From positions 477,098-541,097 of the forward strand of contig OX621164.1 in NCBI GenBank assembly GCA_951640195.1: a stretch of DNA of 64,000 nt, given 5' to 3'. The stretch comes from Porpolomopsis calyptriformis. Its lineage: Eukaryota > Basidiomycota > Agaricomycetes > Agaricales > Hygrophoraceae. The translations under genes were made by a program, and so were the position numbers. Shown here in pieces: positions 55,603-64,000 of the stretch. The notes below the pieces were generated by a model, which had not been told where the DNA came from, did no database searches, and saw nothing but the letters and a program-made list of their open reading frames with translations. Position 1 is the first letter of the stretch. Each line of letters starts with the position of its first letter.

Positions 55603-55873
55603 GGGTTTCAAGCACAGAACCCTTCGCTCATGTTTGATGGTCGTTGGTACAATTGTATATTACTTTCTAGATCTCAATTTCATCTGTCTCGAGAAACGCT
55701 GTTCTTCTAAGCTCATATACCACCGGCCGGTAGTCCTCGCATGACTGTACAGGGTAGTTGAGATATAAATTGGACCGTAGTCACTCCATCGTATACTGCC
55801 ACCACTTGATACACGAAATATCATTTGACGTACCATTTGCAAGGTTTCAGAATGGACTTACCTCGGTGTGAAT

Positions 55874-56758
55874 TTACGTGCTTTTCGGTAGCTTGACTTG
55901 AAATGTGCCTGTAGATGGCATGAGAGCAAGAATTGTGAACCGGGAAAGGATGCCTTACACTGGGGTAGTGATGTGACTTCGGGCACAACAGTGCTCTGAA
56001 AACCTAACCTCAAGAGGGAGCCTTTTATAATTCCGGCAGGCATTGCAACGTACTGCAAGGCGTCAGTGTGAACCAAAAACGGGAGGCGAAACGCACCACT
56101 TTCGCTCGTTTGGTTGCATCGCTGCGGCCATCCGGTGAAGACAAGCGAGCTATCGGCTTGAACGAATTGTCCTGCAACACATAAATTCCCTAGAAAAAGG
56201 TCACGGACAGCACAACGGTATGAGCTAAATATGAAGAATACACGGTGGTTTGTGCGCAAGTTGTCGACTTGTTTATCCCAAAATGCTGCCCACACATCCT
56301 TGCAAATGAATTTAATAGCCTCCAATGTGTCTGCAAACAAAATCTTGTCTCGAGATAATCTATACGCGCAATTCAGCATTGAGCCCTTGGGAAGCAAGAC
56401 CAGCGTGCCTTTCCGTAAAATTCGCTCCTACATGTATTCCGATCTTCTCCAGTCGAAAACGCACACCCTCCTCTTCATCCACTTCCTTTGCCTTTACGGA
56501 AACATTCCTGGTAAAATCTCTTGGAGGATCATTTTTCAGTGGTAGAGTTGGGGGCACTGTCGGTGGCGGGATCAAGCCCGCGTTGACCATTTCTTGCTCG
56601 AATTGTTTTGCCCGAGCGGCTGCCACAGCTGAGGATGCTCGTAAAGTGTTGACCATTTCAATGAGAAAATAATCCATCGCAACACCGTCCATATGCTTCA
56701 CCGGGGCCTCAACGAGGGCCGACAGAGGGGCGTTCTGTGACGGAGGGCGAGTGGACAT
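55874..56758 (-). CDS. TRS33: TRAPP complex subunit Trs33/TRAPPC6
   Basis: Bet3-like subunit of the TRAPP tethering complexes acting in ER-Golgi and Golgi traffic. Five exons: 56758-56409, 56359-56242, 56189-56097, 56052-55959, 55908-55874; total 690 nt, 229 aa. Motifs in order: MDGVAMDYFLIEMVNTLR, GANFTERLSRDKILF, the family signature IKFICKDVWAAFWDKQVDNL, GIYVLQDNSFKPIARLSS, AMPAGIIKGSLLRLGFQ, ending FQVKLPKST. Intron 1 (56360-56408) appears to use a GC donor, since only GC..AG keeps the conserved TER-LSRDK join in frame. The start at 56758 is chosen because it keeps a clear 86-bp gap to UBR1; an ATG at 56821 is in the same frame. Confidence 0.85.
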
Positions 56759-56844
56759 ACTGATGCTGGGTGTGGTGTGGCAATTGCCGTCCGTTCGTGA
56801 CAGTAGCGCGCTGACGCACACTCAACACGCACACCTCAAAAAAA
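56759..56844. promoter_or_regulatory. Shared divergent promoter of TRS33 and UBR1
   Basis: Only 86 bp separate the chosen start codons of two divergent genes. No clear TATA box is visible. An A-rich run (CAAAAAAAATG) abuts the UBR1 start. Co-regulation is an inference from spacing. Confidence 0.5.
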
Positions 56845-59800
56845 ATGTCCAGTTTCTCGTCTTTCTTCCCCTCAAAGCTTCTCGGGTCGATTAATCCACG
56901 CGAGCGTACATCTGACCCGTTGTCCCACTTACGCTTCGCCCTGGAAACCATGCCAGGCTCCAGGAAATACGTCTTCACTCCCGCCACTCGCGCCGAGATA
57001 CTTTCCGAACTGTACGATGCCTTCTGGGGGCCTTATGCGCATCTCTTTCTCCCCAATTCAAATTCTAGTCTTCCTCTTCACGCTACTCTTAGCGAGGTCC
57101 AAGCCTCATTAGGTTTTTCAGGTGCCGGACGTGAGGATTATATTCTACCAGGCCGACCGTGTGGGCGAATATTCAGGAAGGGTGAAAGCTGCTTTCGATG
57201 CAAGTCAGTCGTTTTCAATTTTCTATCTATTCATTCACCAGACAGATCGCTTCCAGAGACTGTTCACTCGACGATAGCTGTGTTCTATGCTCTCGATGCT
57301 TTCATGCAACCGACCATACCGATCATAACGTCGGGTTTTTTATTGCCCAACAACCGGGTGGCTGTTGCGATTGTGGTGATGCAGAAGCATGGCGCGTCCC
57401 CATCGGATGCCCATTTCACCCCCCAGCCCCGGAATCGGAGAATACAGTCCGAGCCACCCTGTCCTCTGGGCGAGATATCCCCCCAGTCAAAGGTTTCCCG
57501 TACCGAGTTTCGGTTCCTCCCGAATTGCGCGAGATCATGGGCAGGACCGTCGGATACGCTTTGGATTTCCTTCTTGACACGTTAGACTTCTCACCTGATG
57601 AACCATCTATCCCGTCAAGCGAAGCCGATTTGCGATTACAACCTTCTGGCGATCCCATGATGAAGGATCAGTACTGTGTCATCTTATGGAACGATGAGAA
57701 GCATTCTTTCGAGGAGGTCACCAAGCTCGTTTGCGAAACCACGAACCGTTCAAGAGAAGATGCCCTTGATCTTGCTCACAGAATCGATGACCAAGGTCGT
57801 GAGATCATCGACATGAATACGAACGCCACCAGGCTGTTGGAAATTGCCCGTACCATGAACCAGATCGACCTTGGAGTAACCATCCGTCGTGCGTACGATA
57901 CCTTCCGGGAGCAAGTCGTAGTCGTCATTATCGAGTGGCTATTGGATCTTACGCGGAGTCGCTTGGGAACTGATACGATCATATTGCGGGAGGTTATCGC
58001 CGCTGAGCTATTGTCTCCCAGAAGAAGAGAGAATAGCACATACAGTGCTGATCCTCAAACGGCCGATATTGTCGCGGGCATCCGTAATCCCACACGACTC
58101 GATTGGATGTTTTTATTCCACAACAGACTGTGGAAAAGGCCTCGACTGAGCTTGAAAGAAATTTATGCGGTTGTTCTCACACTGAGCCATGAGCACAAGC
58201 TTGTTGTTGGTGTGTACCCAGCTCTGGGGTTGCATCGTTTACTGATTCCGTTGACAGCGGGACATTTTGCCGATGTTTACCATCGGATTATCGACGCCTA
58301 TCTGCTGGTGGATCGAGAAACCGAGACATCCGTCAAGTATTTCGCTTTGCAGCTATTCACCGTGCCCTCGGTAGCCGTACACATTGTTCGTCAACACAAT
58401 CTCGTGTCTCGACTACTTGCCATCATCACCGCGTTCTTCACCAATCAAATCGACGGAAAGCATATTGTTTACCCTGCAGATGCCAGCGCCGAAGTGGACA
58501 TCGATAGTTTCCCGTTCAAGTCCAAACGATTCATGCCCGTATTCAGTGATCTTCGTTACCTCTGCCACAACGAACCTGTGCAACGACTCATCGCCCACAA
58601 CCGCCAGTTCATCATCGAGTTCGCAAAGGTTTGCCGAATGTTCATGTGCATAAATCCGAACAAACGAGCGGTGGACAATCACGTCGAGTACGAGGCGGAT
58701 GCATGGATTAGTGTCTTTAACGTGACACTGTCGTTATCTCGTGTTATCAAGGTATACGGGGAAGCCTTTTCAAAATCTACAGTAGCCGAACTCGTCAACG
58801 CCATTTCGACTGTCGTGCACCAAATCCTGCTGGTTTGCACACTAACGCATGACAGACTAGACAGAACTAAGCTTAAGCCTGTTGTTTTCCACGATGTTAT
58901 ATTTGGGGACGTGGCATACGTGATTGTCCAGTTTGATGTTCTGGAGGGTTGTGTCAGCTTCCACCATTCGCTTCATTGGCTACTTGCGGAACTCTTCAAA
59001 CATGTGGACTTGCTCAGCGAGTCTTCATTGAAAGAGATCGGGCTTACCAGCTTGCGGGAAGTCGTCATGCGAAATGCAAGTGAGCAGGCCATCTTGACTC
59101 TCATCGATTTCCCGCTCAGAGGTGAGTTTCGCTAGGTCTATTGTTTGTCTCGTCGCTCCCGTACTGATACTTGATCTGCAGTCTTGACGATGATTGCCCA
59201 GATTCGCTCAGGCTTGTGGGTGCGCAACGGATTTGCAATCCGAGGGCAGCTATTGCACTATCGCGACTTCACTCTTCGTGAACTTTGCTACGATCAGGAT
59301 CTATTTATATTACAAGCAGCTCTCGTCATTCTAGATCAAGATACGGTCATTGTCAGCATCCTAGATCGCTTTGGACTTCTTGGGTACTTTTCTGGTGCCT
59401 TCCTGCATCCGACATACGAAGGGCCTCAACTATTTAGCATGGTCGAGGAAGTCCTATCTGTTCTCATCACAATTTTAAGCGAAACCTCACACGCGTCCAA
59501 GTTACCCGTCAGGGTGTCCTTACGGCGAGAAATTGTGCACGCGTTGGCAATGGGACCCTGCACCTTTACCGAGCTCGGCAAACGTCTGGCCGAGCGACTA
59601 GCAGATGACGTCTGTTTCGAGCCTGTGCTGACGGAAGTTGCTAACTTCAAACCGCCGGAGTCGACAACCGACACCGGATTGTACGAGCTGAAGGACGAGG
59701 CTTTCGACGAAGTTAACCCTTTCTTCTACCATTACACTCGGAGTAAGCGGGAGGAGGTGGACGCCATTTTACGCACTCGTCTGAAAAGAAAGACGGGAAT

Positions 59801-62560
59801 CGCAGAGCCTATTCTTGTTCCTAAACCACTAGGCATAACTGACGGTCCATTCGTCATCCTATCATCGGCTTTCGAATCGGAAGTTCTCCTTCAAATAATG
59901 TTCTACTCGCTATACAACGTCCTTACTGTGACCGAATCCTCCGGGCACGCGTTCCCTTCCTCAGAAGCTATACTTGATCAAGTCATCTACCTCATCATGC
60001 TCGCGCTCGTGGAACGCGCCCAGTGGTTCAGCAATCTAGCTGCAATCAAACCCTTCGAGGAGAGGAAGAACCTGATAGATGTCATCTGCGCTTTGGAACA
60101 TCACGAGAAATATTCATCCTATAAGACTCGAGTGGAATGGATTCTTAGCCAGATGGAACTACATGTGCCCGAGGAAGTGCGAGCACGCCGCCGCATTGTT
60201 GACATCTCCGATGATCCACTACCAAACCCGGAAGATGTTAAAAAGAAAGCGGCAAGAGCAAGACAAGAGGCCATCATGAAGCAGATGAAGGCTCAGCAGG
60301 AAAGTTTTGCGATCAATTTCGACGACATAGACGACGTAGATGAGGAGATCGACGACACTCCCAGTGAACTACTCTCCCACGGCACTTGTATAGTTTGCCA
60401 AGAGGATCTCACCTCCGCGAGACCATTTGGCGCCCTTGGACTCTTGCAACCCAGCCGACTTATCAGGCGCCATCCCGATACGCAAAACGCGTTTTTGAAT
60501 GAAATTTTGCACACGTCTCCCTCCTTGGATCGTTCAACGAAGACCGTCGATCCGACCTTCCCTCCGGCTGATTCCCATAATCTCGACATGAAGTCTCTTT
60601 CTTCGCCCAATTTTGAGGGTTTCCCAGCGCAGTATACGCGTTTTGGTCTTCATTCCGCGATTTGCAGTCATATGATGCACCTCGACTGCTTCCAAGTGTA
60701 CAGTCTGTCCATCAGACAGCGACATCGATCCCAGGCGATGAGGAACCACCCCGAGAGCATCTCACGGAAGGAATATATTTGTCCCCTGTGTAAAAGTTTG
60801 GGTAATGTTATCCTTCCCGTCACCCGTCCCTCCACGGTGACATTGAGCACGGTACCTTTCCCTGATTGGATCCGCGCAGCGGGGATCAGCATCCTAAAAT
60901 CAAGACCGGACCCTCTCCTCGACTCGCTACAATTCAGAAATGGTACAGGGGAATTTGTCTTTTGGAGTGCACAAGATTCAGCTTATGGGAGCGCCATCCG
61001 TAATACTGATAGATGGGAGAACATGGAGACTGCCAAAATGGTGGATACTGTTATGATCGTATCAAAGACCGTGTCACAGCAAACGCGCCACCTCCGAGAT
61101 CGTCCTGAACCCGAGCCAGGGGAACGAGGCGCTGGAATGTATCTTCCGGAAGAGCTTGTGGGTTACACCATTGCTGCCATCGAGATAGCCCAGCGGGGCT
61201 TTGACGCGCAAGGAGGCCTCTTGCCAGACAAATTATCAGATCCGCAAACTCGAATGATCCGCGGACTTTGCACTTGCCTGACGAAGCTGGCAGCTCTGCA
61301 CTTCAAAGGCAGGCCCGATGAGGGACGTGAGGCGATCCGGCAGGCGATCATCAAGCGACTATTACCTGAATGGAGTCGCACCTCGCTCACGTCGTTCTCG
61401 TACCCTCTGCTCCTCAGAGATCCCTTCACTGTGTTGGTGGAAACGGCCGCTGTGGCTCCGGAAATGCTTCGGCATGTCCTTGTTCTGACTTATTATGCAT
61501 GCTTGGCTCGGACCGTCATTGGATTGGTCTACGTTCTAAACAAAACCAGAAGCTATAGCACGGTCTCGGTAGCTCACCGAGGGCACGAAGATATATTTGG
61601 AGACGTGCGTATGTTCTTCATGTCTGTTGTTCGTCACTCGCCAGTCTTTGAGCACACGGCTACGTTGGTGTTCGAGACTTTCGGCGAAGCTCGAATTGAG
61701 AAGCTGCTATACGCGTTCACGCTCCCTTTCCTCCGACGTGCCGCAATTCTTTGTCGTTCCATCTTACCCTCCGCCTTTCCTACACCATCGTTTGGGTCCA
61801 AGGAAGGCTGCGAATATAATCGTTTACTCAGAACATTAGGTATCCCGCCCCTCTCGGATCTACCCAACCAAGACACTCTGCAAAATGCGTTGTCCGGATG
61901 GTGCGCCCATTACGGTCACTCGCATGCTGCTTCGCAATTGAACTGCGGAGTTGTCTTGGACTATCCTGCGGTTTACCGTCTCGCCCGCTTACCTCTCATC
62001 TTGGATAATCTGTTCACAAATCCGGAAAAAACATTAATATGTCCCCGTTGCCAAACCGCTCCACACGACGCGGCAATTTGCCTGGTCTGCGGCACAGTCT
62101 GTTGCATGCAAAGTCACTGTTGCAATGATCCGGATGCGTGCGATAGAGGAGAGTGCAATATGCATACCCGGGAGTAAGTTTTCCTTGATATGTTTTGTGG
62201 AGTACTCTTGACATTATCTACCACTCAGGTGTGGCGGTTCGATCGCTGTGTACTTCCTGGTCAAGCGGTGTTCTCTACTTTACCTTTACGCAAACAATGG
62301 CACGTTCTCACCACCCCCATACCTCGATGTCCATGGTGAAATTGATTTATCGATGAGGTATTTCAAATTAAATTTCTACTTGTTTTTTTTTTTGCATACC
62401 GTTCATTCACGTGCTTTCAAATAGACGAGGACGCCGACAATATTTGCACCATGCTAGATGGGAGGAAATCAGGAAAACTTGGCTGAATCACGGAATTCCG
62501 ACTGTGGTCGCTCGCAAGCTGGAAAGCACGATGGATAATGGTGGCTGGGAGTTGCTGTGA
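56845..62560 (+). CDS. UBR1: N-recognin E3 ubiquitin ligase UBR1
   Basis: Ubiquitin ligase of the N-degron pathway. Five exons: 56845-57203, 57242-59121, 59182-62173, 62229-62357, 62425-62560; 5496 nt, 1831 aa, typical for fungal Ubr1. The UBR zinc box is at about residues 106-170 (CGRIFRKGESCFRCK, CSLDDSCVLCSRCFHATDH, GGCCDCGDAEAW). A ClpS-like N-box is at about 260-340 (CVILWNDEKHSFEEVTKLV). A RING-type region is at about 1147-1285 (CIVCQEDL, HSAICSHMMHLDCF, YICPLCKSLGN). The C-terminal cap domain is at about 1690-1831 (LICPRCQTAPHDAAICLVCG, AVYFLVKRCSLLYLYANNG, SPPPYLDVHGE). The first intron is only 38 nt (GTCAGT...CCAG) and falls inside the UBR box. An in-frame ATG at 56950 is an alternative start. 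Convergent with the GluRS gene, 62 bp apart. Confidence 0.92.
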
Positions 62561-62622
62561 TGTAAATGTACCTAACACCCTACCCCTGTTCACGAGCATT
62601 CAATCCAAATGATATTCCGGCG

Positions 62623-64000
62623 TCATGTTCCGTATCCTGTGTCTGTCTGATGCGACAACCGTTTGATGGTCCTTTCGCGACCGAGAATTCTTACTATTTC
62701 TGCTACACTTGGCCCCGTCTAGAAATTGTGAAATAGAAGTTCATTTTCACAGTCCAAGGGGAAAAGACTGACCTTCATACCACTGAGAGCGTGCCGGAGT
62801 ATTGTCATGAAAGCTTTGTGAGGGAGTCCGACGTCCTTGTTTGATTGGCGAAGAAAGCTTTCAATATTTGAATATTTCCATTCGTCCGCCTCACTCGGAA
62901 GGAGATTGTTGACGGTTTGTAACGTCTGATCTAGATAATTCAATGAATGGTGGAATGCGTCGAATTTCTCGAACATACTGTAGTCATCCACAGAGATTCC
63001 GTTTAACATACTCCGAGCCTGCCCTGAGGATAAATCTGGCTCTACAAAGAGATAGGGTGCCAGGGTTGAGATGTCTTGGATATTAGTCAACCTGGACTGT
63101 TACTCCAATGTCAGGGAGAGAAGAAAGTGAGGTTCGGATATGCTGCGCACCAGCAGTATTTCAATCACATCTTTTAGATACTCGATCGTGACATATTGGC
63201 TATATACGGAATGAGAGAGTCTTAAAGTAAACCTAATTATAGAGTCTTACCTGGAAGGAAACGACATCTGTACAATGGCATGGGCCCGATGGACAAGAAG
63301 GTCAGCCAATTCGGGTGTTGACCATAAACGGGCCAAATGGCCCTTGTTCAGGAATTCCAGTTTGGTAGGATCGAGTATATTTCGCCGGTGGGTCAAGACA
63401 GACAAGTCGAACTAGAAGACCGGGTAAGATAACGGGGGGGGATGGGACAAGATCTTGGCTAACTTTTGTGACAAGATCGGAAGGCGTCATTACTTCTGTA
63501 CTTTTTGGTGCAAAAGGGTGATGCCCTGAGGGTACTGGCTCGGATGGTGTGGCAGAAGAATGGTCGTGGTGTACGCCCCAACCCGCGAGGGCGAGCCAAT
63601 TGAGCAACGCGTCAGGTTCCCAACCTCTGCGCTTGGGTGATACGACGATAATGCTCAATTGGCTTGTGAATTTGGGAGAGAAAAGAGAGGCTCACTATAT
63701 ATTCCGCGACTTGTACGTCTCCCTTCCGCTTTGACATTTTAGTACCGTCTGGGTTGAGGAGGATCGGGAGGTGTGCAAATTGAGGTGGTTGCAATGCCAG
63801 AGATGCATATAGATCGAGGTGGAGTGGGAGGGAGGGAAGCCATTCCTGAAAGATGACGCGGTAAGCCGCAGCGAGAGGAGATATTCACGACTGTCGATAC
63901 CTCTCCGCGTAAAACATGCGTGATGCCCATTTCATGGTCATCTACAACGGAAGCGAGGTGGTAGGTGGGAAACATGTCCGACTTGAGTAGCACAGGATCT
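62623..64000 (-). CDS. MSE1: Mitochondrial-type glutamyl-tRNA synthetase, C-terminal part
   Basis: Class I synthetase charging tRNA-Glu, bacterial/mitochondrial type; the 5' part lies beyond the window. Exons from the edge: 64000-63901, 63845-63696, 63631-63464, 63411-63251, 63199-63151, 63096-62773, 62718-62623, with 51-64-nt introns. Motifs: [34 protein letters not shown], the KMSKRKGD signature (near 63740), [46 protein letters not shown], and the C-terminal [17 protein letters not shown] join across the last intron. The exon 2/3 junction uses an AAG acceptor to keep the frame. Mitochondrial location is inferred from family type; no N-terminus is visible. Confidence 0.88.

Noticed and set aside
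57776..61876. Antisense and alternate frames inside UBR1
   Set aside because: UBR1 domains and intron phases fix the coding frame on the plus strand; the others have no motifs.
1..64000. CRISPR arrays, tRNA or rRNA genes, bacterial operons
   Set aside because: No regularly spaced direct repeats, no cloverleaf or rRNA-like sequence noticed, and the genes have spliceosomal introns.

Overview
The window is genomic DNA of a filamentous basidiomycete, most likely an Agaricomycete. The basis is the conserved genes at the right end with many short spliceosomal introns (about 38-67 nt), the chromodomain Ty3/gypsy elements of the Tf1/sushi type, and the TNP2/CACTA-like (Plavaka-type) transposases typical of mushroom-forming fungi. 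No tRNA, rRNA or CRISPR was seen. The species cannot be named from the sequence.

Layout. (1) 0.2-7.7 kb is old transposon debris: a pogo/Tigger-like transposase (minus), a Ty3/gypsy RNase H-integrase-chromodomain remnant (plus) with a 373-bp insertion, a coiled-coil reading frame, and an N-terminal piece of a TNP2-like transposase (plus). (2) 7.7-54.4 kb is a set of transposons inserted into one another. The outermost (L0) is a minus-strand TNP2-like transposase whose C-terminal part is at 8.0-9.18 kb, whose middle is at 43.6-44.28 kb, and which may continue at 54.33-54.44 kb. Gypsy element E1 (9180-43601, minus, TSD ATAAC) sits in L0. E2 (18456-41671, minus) sits in E1. E3 (19284-34925, plus, 1697-bp LTRs, TSD TCCGG) sits in E2. 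E4 (25859-32749, plus, 400-bp LTRs, TSD AAGGT) sits in E3. Solo LTRs of the E3, E2 and a fourth family pepper the older layers. A second DNA transposon, T2 (44286-54326), also sits in L0. It carries a TNP2-like transposase, a SAP-motif gene, a small accessory gene and a captured, internally inverted fragment of the spliceosomal helicase gene BRR2. (3) 54.49-64.0 kb is a compact block of conserved host genes: CSN7 (+), TRS33/TRAPPC6 (-), UBR1 (+) and a mitochondrial-type glutamyl-tRNA synthetase (-, cut by the window edge). CSN7/TRS33 and UBR1/GluRS are convergent pairs. TRS33/UBR1 is a divergent pair sharing 86 bp.

How the parts work together. All four gypsy elements show the Tf1-type self-priming signature. 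The 11-12 nt at the predicted transcript start, about 30 nt after a TATA box in the LTR, are complementary to the bases next to the 5' LTR, and the paired sequences differ between families. The E3 family is the most unusual: its LTR carries a three-exon gene on the opposite strand to the element, with its own TATA box, separated from the retroelement promoter by a hairpin. The gene is fully open only in the 5' LTR of E3. Damage throughout the transposons is dominated by C:G to T:A changes, including loss of reverse-transcriptase catalytic aspartates in three of the four gypsy elements. Exon boundaries were placed by hand from splice signals and frame continuity. Family names come from recognised motifs, not from a database search.
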